Positions 51,563-59,571 of a stretch of 64,000 nucleotides of DNA are shown one piece after another (within the stretch, counting starts at the first letter, position 1; the number at the start of each line of letters is the position of its first letter). The position numbers and the translations under genes are program-made. The stretch lies in NCBI GenBank assembly GCA_902801625.1, contig CADCJI010000001.1:124001-188000 (forward strand), read 5' to 3'. Origin of the DNA: an uncultured Bacteroidia bacterium. GTDB lineage: Bacteria; Bacteroidota; Bacteroidia; Bacteroidales; F082. The notes under the pieces are model-generated. The model ran no database searches. It had not been told where the DNA came from and saw nothing but the letters and a program-made list of their open reading frames with translations.

Positions 51563-51573
51563 TTCGTTCTGTT

Positions 51574-51600
51574 GTAGAGACGCATTGAATGCGTCTCAAT
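51574..51600. repeat. palindrome of the GTAGAGAC family, shortened
   Basis: GTAGAGACGCATT then GAATGCGTCTCAAT: the left arm is intact and the right arm ends CTCAA rather than CTCTAC. It lies 12 nt before (upstream of) the start codon at 51562 on the minus strand. Confidence 0.75.
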
Positions 51601-51727
51601 TGTCCATTTTTAGGTTTGCGGATACATCAAAATTTATTCCACGTGCAAAATAACGGATTTTTCGTGTAATGATTGCGACAAATTGGCATTTTTTTCCGAA
51701 TATTGCATTCCTAAACACGACACGATA

Positions 51728-52516
51728 ATGGATTTCAAGACGATAAAAGTACAATTGGGCGAAAGCATGGCATGGGTTAACCTCGACCGCCCCGAGGTGC
51801 GCAACGCACTGAATGCCGAACTGATACGCGAACTGACCGAGGTCTTTGACTGGCTCAATAGCCGCGATGATATTCGGGTTATTATCCTGAAAGGCAATGG
51901 CAAGGCATTTTGTGCCGGTGCTGATTTGGCCTACATGAAAGATATGGCTGGATTCAGCTACAATCAAAATATCGCTGATGCCGAAAAGCTTTCTAAGCTG
52001 TTCCAAACCATCTATTTCTGCGACAAGGCCGTCATCGTTGATGTGCATGGTGCCTGTATCGGTGGAGCCAACGGCATCATCGCCGCTGCCGACATCGTGA
52101 TTGCTGAGAAGGAAACGAAATTCGCTTTCTCGGAGGTGCGTTTAGGCATCACACCAGCTACCATTTCTCCTTTCGTGGTGGCAAAAATTGGAACTACTGC
52201 CGCCAAGGAATTGATGCTCACAGGTCGTCGCTTCACTGCTGAGGAGGCCAAGACTTTCGGCTTGGTGAATGCTGTTGTCGATGAAGCTGAGATGATTGAT
52301 ACTGAACGACAATACATTGACCATTTCCTGCAAGCCTCGCCCGATGCCATCGCTGAGTGCAAGAACCTGCTTCGCATGGTGACGGGTACCGATGACCGCT
52401 ACAACCCTGTTTTCATGCAGACCTCAGTAGCCATCGCCAACCAGCGCATCTCCAAAGCAGGGCAGGAGGGCATGAAGGCGTTTTTTGGGAAGCGGAAACC
52501 AGAATGGAATAAGTAA
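51728..52516 (+). CDS. enoyl-CoA hydratase/isomerase family protein
   Basis: A 262-residue crotonase-fold enzyme. The start is MDFKTIKVQLGES; the frame extends to 51683 but with a weaker sequence. Motifs: AWVNLDRPEVRNALNAELI (about 15-33), LKGNGKAFCAGADLAYMKDM (oxyanion-hole region, about 57-76), DVHGACIGGANGIIAAAD (about 104-121) and a catalytic-acid area AFSEVRLGITPATISPFV. It is most like methylglutaconyl-CoA hydratase-type members (leucine breakdown), but other substrates cannot be excluded. It runs with elbB downstream. Confidence 0.9.
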   Translation: MDFKTIKVQLGESMAWVNLDRPEVRNALNAELIRELTEVFDWLNSRDDIRVIILKGNGKAFCAGADLAYMKDMAGFSYNQNIADAEKLSKLFQTIYFCDKAVIVDVHGACIGGANGIIAAADIVIAEKETKFAFSEVRLGITPATISPFVVAKIGTTAAKELMLTGRRFTAEEAKTFGLVNAVVDEAEMIDTERQYIDHFLQASPDAIAECKNLLRMVTGTDDRYNPVFMQTSVAIANQRISKAGQEGMKAFFGKRKPEWNK

Positions 52517-52535
52517 TCATAAAATCTACAATATC

Positions 52536-53195
52536 ATGAAAAAATTTGCAGTAATTCTTTCAGGCTGCGGTCACAAGGACGGCAGCGAAATCCACGAGGC
52601 CACTACATTATTGCTTTCAATCGACCAACATCAGTGTGAGTACCAATGCTTTGCGCCTAATCGTTCGCAGCATGATGTTGTCAACCACCTGACAGGTGAT
52701 GCCGTCAAGGAGGAGCGCAACATCCTCACCGAGGCTGCCCGCATCGCACGTGGACGTATCTTGCCCATTGAGGACTACAAGGCCGAAGATTATGACGGTC
52801 TGCTTTTCAGTGGTGGTTTTGGCGCAGCTAAAAACCTTTGCGACTATGCCTTCAAGGGTGCCGACATGGAGGTACAACCCGATGTGGCTCGTGCTATCAT
52901 TGAGACACGCGAAGCCAACAAGCCCATGGGTGGCATGTGCATTTCTCCAGTGTTGTTTGCCAAGCTGCTGCCTGGTGTGTGCGTCACCTTGGGTAAAGAA
53001 GGCACACCCGATGCCGACAACATCCGCAAAATGGGTGCCTTCCATGTGCAGACCGAGCACGGCGATGTGTGCGCCGACAACGAACTGCTGGTCTTCACCA
53101 CGCCAGCCTACATGCTTGACGCGACAATTAAGGATGTCTACGACGGCGCCTACAATCTGGTGGAATCAGTGGTAGATTATCTTGATAAAAAGTAA
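52536..53195 (+). CDS. elbB: isoprenoid biosynthesis glyoxalase ElbB
   Basis: A 219-residue protein of the DJ-1/PfpI superfamily. The start is MKKFAVILSGCGHKDGSEIH; an earlier start at 52485 would overlap the hydratase gene. It shows the family signatures GCGHKDGSEIHEATTLLLS (about 10-28), FAPNRSQHDVVNH, FSGGFGAAKNLCDYAFKG with the following Gly-rich segment, and MGGMCISPVLFAKLL holding the nucleophilic Cys. In other bacteria ElbB has weak glyoxalase activity, and a link to isoprenoids was proposed from genetics. Its real role here is unclear. Confidence 0.93.
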   Translation: MKKFAVILSGCGHKDGSEIHEATTLLLSIDQHQCEYQCFAPNRSQHDVVNHLTGDAVKEERNILTEAARIARGRILPIEDYKAEDYDGLLFSGGFGAAKNLCDYAFKGADMEVQPDVARAIIETREANKPMGGMCISPVLFAKLLPGVCVTLGKEGTPDADNIRKMGAFHVQTEHGDVCADNELLVFTTPAYMLDATIKDVYDGAYNLVESVVDYLDKK

Positions 53196-53225
53196 ACTTA
53201 CTTATTAACAATAATTTTAATTTTT

Positions 53226-53696
53226 ATGAAAAAGTTATTATTAGTTTTGACAATAGTTATGATGGCTATTCCTTCCTTGGCTCAAGACGATTCGTATACA
53301 CGTTGTCAAGGTTTTTTCATTCGTCCAAGTCTCTATGGAGGAGCTTTTGTGGATGCTGGTTATCAATTTAATCCGTATATCCAAGCCTCTGTGGGTGGTG
53401 GTGCCTCACTTATTGTAAGAAAATTTTCCCAGATTGCTATTGACCCTGCTTATGTTGCTCATGCAGGAATCCGTGTTTATACAAGTAAAAACAGATGGGC
53501 AGGTATGATTGATTATCATGCTGGCTATAGCAACCTTTTGGGCAATGATTATCTCAGACAGACTCTTGTGGGAGGAGCAAGTTTCGATAATTTGGATTTT
53601 GGCGGAGGCCTGTATTTGATGAATAATACAAACGGTGGCTATGCCTATGGCTTTTTGGTCACTGTGGGATGGAACTTCCGCTTCTGCAAGCATTAA
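53226..53696 (+). CDS. small outer-membrane barrel-like protein
   Basis: A 156-residue protein with a signal peptide ending IPSLAQ. The mature protein (about 135 residues) has alternating strands: FFIRPSLYGGAFVDAGYQF, IQASVGGGASLIVRKF, HAGIRVYTSKNRWAG, MIDYHAGYSNLLG, FGGGLYLMNNTNGGY and the end FLVTVGWNFRF. It is probably a short outer-membrane barrel or lectin-like strand protein, of no known family. The last four bases overlap the stop of upp, which converges with it. It uses fewer C-ending codons than the genes around it. Confidence 0.72.
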   Translation: MKKLLLVLTIVMMAIPSLAQDDSYTRCQGFFIRPSLYGGAFVDAGYQFNPYIQASVGGGASLIVRKFSQIAIDPAYVAHAGIRVYTSKNRWAGMIDYHAGYSNLLGNDYLRQTLVGGASFDNLDFGGGLYLMNNTNGGYAYGFLVTVGWNFRFCKH

Positions 53697-54355
53697 ATCT
53701 TGTCGCCATAGGCGAGATCCCCAGCATCACCTAATCCTGGAACGATGTATTTGTGCTCGTTCAGTATCGGGTCGATGGCGGCACACCACAGCGTAACGTT
53801 ATCCAAAGGCTTGAAGAGCTTCATCAAATTGTCGATGCCGTCCTGTGCAGCGATGACGCAGCAGAGATGTAGCTGCTTTGGAATGCCCTTGGTGCAGAGG
53901 GCCTGATAGGCCAGTTCAAGGCTGCCGCCCGTGGCCAGCATCGGGTCGGCGATGATGAGGGTCTTGTCTGTGAGGTCGGGAGCGGCCAAGTATTCCACTT
54001 TGATGCCCACGTTTTCATGCTTTTCATCGAGATAATAGCGGTAGGCCGACACGAAGGCGTTACCTGCATGGTCGAAGATGTCCAAAAAGCCTTCATGGAA
54101 GGGTAGACCGGCGCGAAAAACGGTAGCGAGCACGATTTCATCATCGGGTGTGTTGGCTTTGGCCATGTCCAATGGAGTCTGGATCGTTTTCTCCGAATAA
54201 TGCAATGTCTTGCTTATTTCATAAGCCATCAGTTGCCCGATGCGCTGCAGATTGTAACGGAAGGTTCCTCGGTCGGATTGGACTTTAATATCCCTTAGCT
54301 CAGCCACATACTGGTTGATAATGGTGTTGCTTGCTGCAAAATTGATGATGTTCAC
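53693..54355 (-). CDS. upp: uracil phosphoribosyltransferase
   Basis: A 220-residue cytoplasmic salvage enzyme that joins uracil and PRPP to give UMP. Motifs: RDIKVQSDRGTFRYNLQRIG near the start, TVFRAGLPFHEGFLDIF (about 78-94), EYLAAPDLTDKTLIIADPML with the PRPP loop ADPMLATGGSL (about 137-147), and the uracil-binding end YIVPGLGDAGDLAYG. Length is standard. It converges with the small barrel gene, overlapping by 4 nt at the stops, and has a -7 box at 54373-54380. Confidence 0.97.
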   Translation of the reverse strand: MNIINFAASNTIINQYVAELRDIKVQSDRGTFRYNLQRIGQLMAYEISKTLHYSEKTIQTPLDMAKANTPDDEIVLATVFRAGLPFHEGFLDIFDHAGNAFVSAYRYYLDEKHENVGIKVEYLAAPDLTDKTLIIADPMLATGGSLELAYQALCTKGIPKQLHLCCVIAAQDGIDNLMKLFKPLDNVTLWCAAIDPILNEHKYIVPGLGDAGDLAYGDKI

Positions 54356-54372
54356 GGCTCAAAAGTTTTGGG

Positions 54373-54380
54373 CAAAAATA
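54373..54380 (-). promoter_or_regulatory. -7 box for upp
   Basis: TATTTTTG on the minus strand, 17 nt before the ATG at 54355. Confidence 0.6.
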
Positions 54381-54444
54381 GTAAAAAATTGAGGGCGGCC
54401 TTTCGACCGCCCTCGTTTTTGATGTTTTTTGTCTTATCGGAGTC

Positions 54445-55584
54445 TTATCTGCGTCCGCTGGAGGAACCACTGCGACTGCTGCTTGAGCTTCGGCTTGAGC
54501 TGCTTGATCCTCTTGAGGAGCTGTTGCTGGTTCCGCTTGAACGGCTGCTGTTGCTTGAGCTACTGGCGCGACTTGAAGAGCTTGTCGAGGTACCGCTTGA
54601 GCGGCTATTGCTACTTGAGCTATTGGCGCGACTACTTCCGCCGTTGCTGTTGCCACTGCTGGGGCGGCTGGTGCTGCCGCTGTTCACTCGGCTGCTCGAG
54701 CTGCTGCTGTTACCGCTGGGGCGGCTGTAGCTTTCGCTGTTGGTCGCAGGGCGGGTGCTGGTCGGGTTGTCGGTGCGACCGCTTGAGCCGCTCACACGAC
54801 CGCTCGAGTTGCTGCTCGACGTTCTGCCGCTATTTGAGCCACCGTTATTGGGCGTGGGTGCAGGTGTGTTGCTGCCGCCGCTGTTGCTGCTACCCGAACT
54901 CATGCTGCCTCCGTTGACTTTTGGTCTGACCGTTGCACTGGGTGCTGCGTTGTTGTTTGCAGGCGAGTTGTTCTCGGGGTGGGTGGCAGGATAGCCGCCG
55001 TTGCTGTGGTGATAGCCGTAGGTGTGGTGATGCGGATCCATCGGAGGAGGCATGCCAGGACCGTGGCCAGGAGGCGGCATCGGCGGACGGTAACCGTCAT
55101 AGTAGTAGCGATAGGTGCCCGGACGGTGGTAGTAGCGGATACGCGGGGGTATCGTGATGACCACCCAGCGCTCAGTGCGCGGACCATTCCAGTAGAAAGA
55201 GATGGGCTCGAAGTATTCGAAGGTGGTGAAGCTGTAGAGCTCGTTGCCTAACTCATAGTAGGGCATGATGGTGAAGGCGAACCTTCTGTCGATGCGGTAC
55301 AGCGGGATGTCGATTTCGATTCTCTTGATTCGACCGGGATACACTCTGACATATTTCTCGGCGTAGCTGTAGCCGTAGTCAGGGTCGAGGTAGAGGGAGA
55401 CGTAACCCCTATAAGTGTAGTCGCCGATATTCTCCACGTCGTAAATGACCGTGACAGAGTTGTAGTTGTACACCATCACGGGCTGTGAGACCAAGGCGAG
55501 TTCAGGTGGGTAGCCTCCGGCTGCTTTTGCTGCGATGGATCCTATTACCAATAGGATGCTCATCAGGATGTTCTTGGTTTTCAT
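54445..55584 (-). CDS. secreted protein with Ser/Arg-rich low-complexity tail
   Basis: A 379-residue secreted protein with signal peptide ending AAKAAG. Residues about 25-150 form a strand-rich domain (VTVIYDVENIGDYTYRGYV, RFAFTIMPYYELG). A Pro/His/Gly-rich linker follows (PMPPPGHGPGMPPP, then DPHHHTYGYHH). The last 180 residues are almost only Ser, Gly, Asn, Thr and Arg, such as SSGRVSGSSGRT and SSSRSSSSSRSGSSSGRR at the end. The body suggests a CARDB-like domain and the tail a flexible or matrix-like segment. The tail is codon-repetitive, which makes slippage or length variation likely. No known family. Confidence 0.8.
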   Translation of the reverse strand: MKTKNILMSILLVIGSIAAKAAGGYPPELALVSQPVMVYNYNSVTVIYDVENIGDYTYRGYVSLYLDPDYGYSYAEKYVRVYPGRIKRIEIDIPLYRIDRRFAFTIMPYYELGNELYSFTTFEYFEPISFYWNGPRTERWVVITIPPRIRYYHRPGTYRYYYDGYRPPMPPPGHGPGMPPPMDPHHHTYGYHHSNGGYPATHPENNSPANNNAAPSATVRPKVNGGSMSSGSSNSGGSNTPAPTPNNGGSNSGRTSSSNSSGRVSGSSGRTDNPTSTRPATNSESYSRPSGNSSSSSSRVNSGSTSRPSSGNSNGGSSRANSSSSNSRSSGTSTSSSSRASSSSNSSRSSGTSNSSSRGSSSSSRSSSSSRSGSSSGRR

Positions 55585-55666
55585 AGTGGTGATTTTTTTA
55601 AGGGTTTAACATCTATTAGATTTATTTAGTGTTCACTTGTCTTCTTACCAAAACCGTGCCAAATTC

Positions 55667-55741
55667 TTGTAGGGCTGTCACATCGTGGCAGCCGCTGTAT
55701 TGATTCACAACAGCGGCTGCCGTGATACGACAGCCCTACAA
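55667..55741. repeat. TTGTAGGGCTGTC inverted repeat, complete copy
   Basis: 75 bp: TTGTAGGGCTGTCACATCGT, GCAGCCGCTG, a loop, CAGCGGCTGC, then CGACAGCCCTACAA. It lies between the Ser-rich gene and the nucleotidase gene and is nearly a perfect hairpin. Related copy at 31165-31261. Confidence 0.92.
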
Positions 55742-55765
55742 AGTCTATTACCAATAGGGAATCTA

Positions 55766-57193
55766 TTATTTCTCCTTCACCCTATTCGTCTTCCCGTAAT
55801 CAATCTCGGGATGCTCTGCCAAGTATTCCAGCATCAGCTCGTTGGAGCTGCGGAAAGTGGTGTGGCCATCATCTTCGTGCTCATAGTCGAATACGCTCGA
55901 CATGTAGCTGTTCATCACGATGTTGTACTTGGCTTCGAGGTCCAAAGGCTTGCCGTCTTCCAAGGTCACTTCGATGTCGTTCATTTGGCCTTCATCGTCT
56001 ACCTTATAGGAATAAGAGCAGCCCGAACAGTAGATGGGACCACCGTCGGTGATGAAGCATGACTTCATCAAGTTGATGATTTCCTGACCGCTGAGCGTGA
56101 ATGCAATGATCTCGTTGTCGAAGGGATCGAGGGCGAAGATGTCCTTCAGCGTCACGGGGCGTGCCGAGAGCGTGTCGAAACGCACGCCGCCAGGGTTCTG
56201 GAAGCCCATGTCGGAGCCTGTGGTGTAGCGGATGGCATCGGTCATCAGGCAGCCCAACGACTCGTAGTTGTCGATAGGCGTGAGGTTGGTGGTGACCACA
56301 GTGCGGAAGAATTCGTTGCTGTTGTATTTGTCAACCATGGCCTGCACCTCGGCATTACGCTTCGGGAATTCCTTGATGGAGAGTAGCTGCATGTCCTTGT
56401 CGACGATTTTGCCGTCACTGAAAGTAAAAGTACTCAAAGTCACGAATTTCACCTTGGCTTCGGCTTGCGTGACCATCACGTTGCCCGACATTTGCTTCTC
56501 GGCCACACGGGTGTGGCTGTGTCCACCGAAGATGGCATCGAGTTGAGGGAATTGGGCAGCGGTCTCCATATCCTCTTCAAAACCGCAGTGCGAGAGGAGG
56601 AACACGGCATTGCAATCTTTGAGTTCATCGATGTATTGTGGCAACACGTCAGTGATAGGCACGAAATGTGAGCCGTCAGCATTCTTTGGATGGAAGTCGG
56701 GCAGGCCGTTCTCGCCCAATTGGATGCCACCAATGACGCCAATCTTCAAGCCATTGCGCTCAAAGATTTGGTAAGGTTTCACATTGGGCATCTGCAAGGT
56801 GTCATCGAAAGTGACGTTGGCACAGACAAAGGGAAATTTTGCCCAACCCAATACGTTACGTAAGGCTATCGGGCCACCATCCCACTCGTGGTTGCCGAAA
56901 GTCGACAAGTCGAAGCCAACGGCGTTCATCAGCTCATACATAGGCTTGGCAGGCTCGGTGTAGCGGTCGTTGATGGGATTGCCGGAGCGGTTGTCACCTG
57001 CGCTGAAAAGCAGCAAGTCGGGATGAACACTGCGGAGACTGTCGATGAGGGCAGCCATCTTGGGGAAGTTGTCTATGTTGGCATGCATGTCGTTGGTGGA
57101 GACGATGTAGAGTTTCTGTTCTTTGGGCTCGCAAGCCGAAAGGAAAAGCATGGCGACGAAGACCACCAACACTAGTTTGCTGACTTTCTTCAT
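55766..57193 (-). CDS. 5'-nucleotidase/UshA-like periplasmic lipoprotein
   Basis: A 475-residue lipoprotein (lipobox LFLSACEP, Cys21). The N-terminal metallophosphatase domain has IVSTNDMHANIDNFPKMA (about 31-48), LFSAGDN, FGNHEWDGG, LSHCGFEED and GGHSHTRV. The C-terminal 5'-nucleotidase domain includes AIRYTTGSDMGFQNPGGVRF (about 337-356) and LDPFDNEIIAFTLSGQEI. The enzyme probably dephosphorylates nucleotides outside the cytoplasm. A small gene, 5 nt upstream, is in the same operon. Confidence 0.93.
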   Translation of the reverse strand: MKKVSKLVLVVFVAMLFLSACEPKEQKLYIVSTNDMHANIDNFPKMAALIDSLRSVHPDLLLFSAGDNRSGNPINDRYTEPAKPMYELMNAVGFDLSTFGNHEWDGGPIALRNVLGWAKFPFVCANVTFDDTLQMPNVKPYQIFERNGLKIGVIGGIQLGENGLPDFHPKNADGSHFVPITDVLPQYIDELKDCNAVFLLSHCGFEEDMETAAQFPQLDAIFGGHSHTRVAEKQMSGNVMVTQAEAKVKFVTLSTFTFSDGKIVDKDMQLLSIKEFPKRNAEVQAMVDKYNSNEFFRTVVTTNLTPIDNYESLGCLMTDAIRYTTGSDMGFQNPGGVRFDTLSARPVTLKDIFALDPFDNEIIAFTLSGQEIINLMKSCFITDGGPIYCSGCSYSYKVDDEGQMNDIEVTLEDGKPLDLEAKYNIVMNSYMSSVFDYEHEDDGHTTFRSSNELMLEYLAEHPEIDYGKTNRVKEK

Positions 57194-57198
57194 ACCAC

Positions 57199-57393
57199 TT
57201 AGAATTTGACGTAGATTTTCGAATTGGCACGCAACGAGCCATCAAGGCCGATGATGTTGCCGTAGGCGTCTTTCACTTCTATGCCTTCAAGCTTGAGAGG
57301 CAGGTTATTCGCGCGGCAGTAGGCCAGCACGACTGATTTCACTTTCGCACCATAATAAGTGCGAACTTCAATGTCGTTGACAAATGCTTTCAT
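57199..57393 (-). CDS. 64-residue protein, operon partner of the nucleotidase
   Basis: A short cytoplasmic protein (start MKAFVNDIEVRTYYGAKVKS). It shows strand-helix-strand order (VKSVVLAYCRANNLPLKL, IEVKDAYGNIIGLDGSLR, SKIYVKF) that could be a small ubiquitin-like fold, as in sulfur-carrier or ThiS-like proteins, but it lacks a Gly-Gly end. It is likely a real gene: the -7 box at 57441-57448 precedes it, and the nucleotidase starts 5 nt later. Unknown function. Confidence 0.7.
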   Translation of the reverse strand: MKAFVNDIEVRTYYGAKVKSVVLAYCRANNLPLKLEGIEVKDAYGNIIGLDGSLRANSKIYVKF

Positions 57394-57440
57394 GATGTTT
57401 TAGTATTTGTGTTTTGATAATTTAGATGATTTTCTGTGGG

Positions 57441-57448
57441 CAAAAGTA
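57441..57448 (-). promoter_or_regulatory. -7 box for the small gene and nucleotidase
   Basis: TACTTTTG on the minus strand, 47 nt before the ATG at 57393. Confidence 0.55.
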
Positions 57449-57473
57449 GCAATAAAAATACAATAATTGTCAA

Positions 57474-57510
57474 AAAAATGGATACTCGTAACACGCAAGT
57501 ATCCATTTTT
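57474..57510. promoter_or_regulatory. palindrome in the divergent promoter region
   Basis: AAAAATGGATAC (57474-57485) and GTATCCATTTTT (57499-57510): 12-bp perfect arms, 13-nt loop. It ends 3 nt before the -7 box of the plus-strand gene and covers its -33 position. Possible operator, or a terminator shared by both directions. Confidence 0.5.
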
Positions 57511-57513
57511 CTG

Positions 57514-57521
57514 TATTTTTG
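57514..57521 (+). promoter_or_regulatory. -7 box for the YpfJ-like gene
   Basis: TATTTTTG, 32 nt before the ATG at 57554. It lies within the longer open frame, supporting the shorter start. Confidence 0.55.
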
Positions 57522-57553
57522 TGCCATTATTAACCCCTAAAAACTATGTCATC

Positions 57554-58420
57554 ATGAGAATGGAAGGACGAAGAGAAAGTACCAATGTGGAAGACCGCAG
57601 AGGGAAAAGAACAGTAGCTGCTGCTGGAGGTATCGGCATTGGCGGCCTTATTATTTATTTGATCATTAGCCTAATGGGTGGCGATGCCAGTGCTGTTATG
57701 GAACAAATGCAGCAAGGCAACTCTACCGAGTATGTCGAAGACGGCAAGGACTACAGCCAAGTTGACGTAGAGCTTATGACATTCTGCAAGCAGATTCTTG
57801 CTGGAACGGAAGACGTTTGGACACAAGAGTTTAGAAAGTTGGGTCGCACCTACCAGCCGCCCAAGATGGTCATCTTCAGCGATGCTGTCAATTCGGGTTG
57901 CGGTAACGCCACTTCGGCTAGCGGACCTTTCTATTGCTCAGCTGACGAAACCGTTTACCTCGACCTTGAGTTCTTTAAGAGCATGAAGAAACAGATTGGT
58001 GCCGATGGCGACTTTGCTTATGCTTACGTTATCGCACACGAGGTGGGTCACCATGTGCAGAATCAACTCGGCATCTTAGGTGAAGCACATCAGCAGATGG
58101 CAAACTATGGTCGGAATACACCACAATCAAATGAAGTGAGTGTTCGCCTTGAGCTGCAAGCTGACTTCTTCGCTGGAATCTGGGCTCACCACGACAACAA
58201 GATGTTCGGCTCGTTGGAAGATGGCGACATCGAGGAAGCCCTTAATGCAGCAGCCAAAATTGGCGACGACTACCTGCAAAAGCAAGCCTATGGACGTACC
58301 ATGCCCGAAACCTTCAACCATGGCACATCAGCACAACGTTCCCGTTGGCTGAAGAAAGGTATCGCTACAGGTGACATCAACCAAGGTGATACTTTCTCGC
58401 CGAGCTACAGTTCGCTGTAA
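57554..58420 (+). CDS. neutral zinc metallopeptidase, YpfJ/KPN_02809 type
   Basis: A 288-residue protein with a short N-terminal cytoplasmic stretch, one membrane segment (AAAGGIGIGGLIIYLIISLM, about 20-41) and a periplasmic metallopeptidase-like domain. The zinc motif is VIAHEVGHHVQN, followed by RLELQADFFAGIWAHH with the third ligand. Also NSGCGNATSASGPFYCSADE and YGRTMPETFNHGTSAQR. The family is widespread in bacteria, with no firmly known substrate. The longer frame to 57467 is rejected because a palindrome and -7 box lie in it. Confidence 0.93.
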   Translation: MRMEGRRESTNVEDRRGKRTVAAAGGIGIGGLIIYLIISLMGGDASAVMEQMQQGNSTEYVEDGKDYSQVDVELMTFCKQILAGTEDVWTQEFRKLGRTYQPPKMVIFSDAVNSGCGNATSASGPFYCSADETVYLDLEFFKSMKKQIGADGDFAYAYVIAHEVGHHVQNQLGILGEAHQQMANYGRNTPQSNEVSVRLELQADFFAGIWAHHDNKMFGSLEDGDIEEALNAAAKIGDDYLQKQAYGRTMPETFNHGTSAQRSRWLKKGIATGDINQGDTFSPSYSSL

Positions 58421-58469
58421 GGTATTGCGAGATTCCCTACGGGAAGGGAGTGTATTCCTTAGTCAAAAT

Positions 58470-58516
58470 GCGGCGGCTTGAAGTGCTTACATCTTGTAAG
58501 CGCTACAGGCCGCCGC
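58470..58516. terminator. nested GC-rich hairpin between convergent genes
   Basis: GCGGCGGC (58470-58477) with GCCGCCGC (58509-58516), and inside it GTGCTTAC with GTAAGCGC. It lies between the YpfJ-like gene and the transporter, so a two-way terminator is likely. Flanked by a repeat of TTCCC/GGGAA motifs. Confidence 0.6.
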
Positions 58517-58556
58517 TGTTAACATAATGCACATTTTCCATTCCCGAAGGGAAACT

Positions 58557-59453
58557 CTATTTCTTTTTTCGCCCGTAATACCAGATCTGCCAGCTATTGA
58601 ACAGGTTCTGGAAGACCGAATAAAAGGCCAGAAAGACCGAAGCTAAAGGGTGGAGGTAATGGTTGGCCATCCAGATGCCCATGGCAGAGTTTTTCTGTCC
58701 TAACAACTGCCCGCCAGCGATGGTGTCGCCATATTTGTGCCCAATCCATTTGCCCAACCCGAATTGGATGATGCAGAATAACAAGGCTGAGATGCCCAAC
58801 CAAAGTATGCTGTTCCAATTGCCCTTGCCGTTGAGAAAGATGAAATGTATGGTCTGCCCTAAAGTCAGGAACAAGGCCACGGCCCATAAATAGAACGCCA
58901 AGCCTTTGTAACGGCTGATGAAATGGTTGGCTTTAGGCCACAAGAGCTGCAAAGCCAAGGCCACGAAGAAAGGTAGCCCGATGACGGTTCCGATGCGCCT
59001 CAGAATCTGTAGAAACGATTCGAAAAACGGTATGTCTTGGTTCACTCCGATGAAGGAGAAATAGATGGGAGCCACGAGTGAAACAATCAAGTTGCCGATG
59101 ACAGTGTATGATGTCACGGTATTGCGGTCGGCTCCCAGCATGGTACTGACCACGGCCACCGAGGCTGCCACGGGACACAACACGCCAATCAACACTCCTT
59201 CGGCGATGATTTCGTTGATATTCAACACTTTGAGTAACGCATAGCCGCCTATACTCACTCCCACTTGAAAGAGGATGATCCATGCAAACAAGGGTTTGAA
59301 GCGCAGCTTGAGGATGTCGACAGCGGTGAAGGTCAACAGGATGATGGTGAAGATGATGAAGGGCACCACCACGCTGAGGGCGGCACAATAGTCGTGCAGC
59401 AGCAATCCCAAGACGATGGCGATGGGCAAGACGTAACTTTTGACTTTTTGCAT
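58557..59453 (-). CDS. bile acid:sodium symporter (BASS) family transporter
   Basis: A 298-residue membrane protein with about nine to ten hydrophobic segments. Family features: the motif GVLIGVLCPVAASVAVVSTM (about 94-113) in the first half, and GGQLLGQKNSAMGIWMANHY (about 249-268) in the second half, equivalent to the paired unwound helices of BASS transporters. It likely carries an organic anion with sodium; bile acid itself is not implied. Divergent -7 boxes with the nitroreductase gene are at 59482 and 59495. Confidence 0.85.
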   Translation of the reverse strand: MQKVKSYVLPIAIVLGLLLHDYCAALSVVVPFIIFTIILLTFTAVDILKLRFKPLFAWIILFQVGVSIGGYALLKVLNINEIIAEGVLIGVLCPVAASVAVVSTMLGADRNTVTSYTVIGNLIVSLVAPIYFSFIGVNQDIPFFESFLQILRRIGTVIGLPFFVALALQLLWPKANHFISRYKGLAFYLWAVALFLTLGQTIHFIFLNGKGNWNSILWLGISALLFCIIQFGLGKWIGHKYGDTIAGGQLLGQKNSAMGIWMANHYLHPLASVFLAFYSVFQNLFNSWQIWYYGRKKK

Positions 59454-59481
59454 CTAATTCCAATTTCGGGCTGCAAAATTG

Positions 59482-59489
59482 CAAAAATA
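59482..59489 (-). promoter_or_regulatory. -7 box for the BASS transporter
   Basis: TATTTTTG on the minus strand, 28 nt before the ATG at 59453. Confidence 0.6.
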
Positions 59490-59494
59490 ATGTG

Positions 59495-59502
59495 TACCTT
59501 TG
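59495..59502 (+). promoter_or_regulatory. -7 box for the nitroreductase gene
   Basis: TACCTTTG, 69 nt before the ATG at 59572. Only 5 bp separate it from the opposite-strand box at 59482-59489, so the two promoters must compete. Confidence 0.6.
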
Positions 59503-59533
59503 CCGCCTCAAACGTAGATTATTTAACAACGTT

Positions 59534-59564
59534 GAATCTCTCGATTTCGACAAGCTCAAGATTC
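59534..59564. repeat. TTCGAC-type repeat remnant in nitroreductase leader
   Basis: TTCGACAAGCTCAAG (59546-59560) is one arm of the family, enclosed by GAATCT and AGATTC. It makes a small hairpin just before the start codon. Confidence 0.55.
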
Positions 59565-59571
59565 TAAAACT

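Noticed and set aside
54445-55000. Short tandem repeats that look like CRISPR or a microsatellite
   Set aside because: They are the codons of the Ser-rich tail of one open gene, without regular repeat and spacer lengths.
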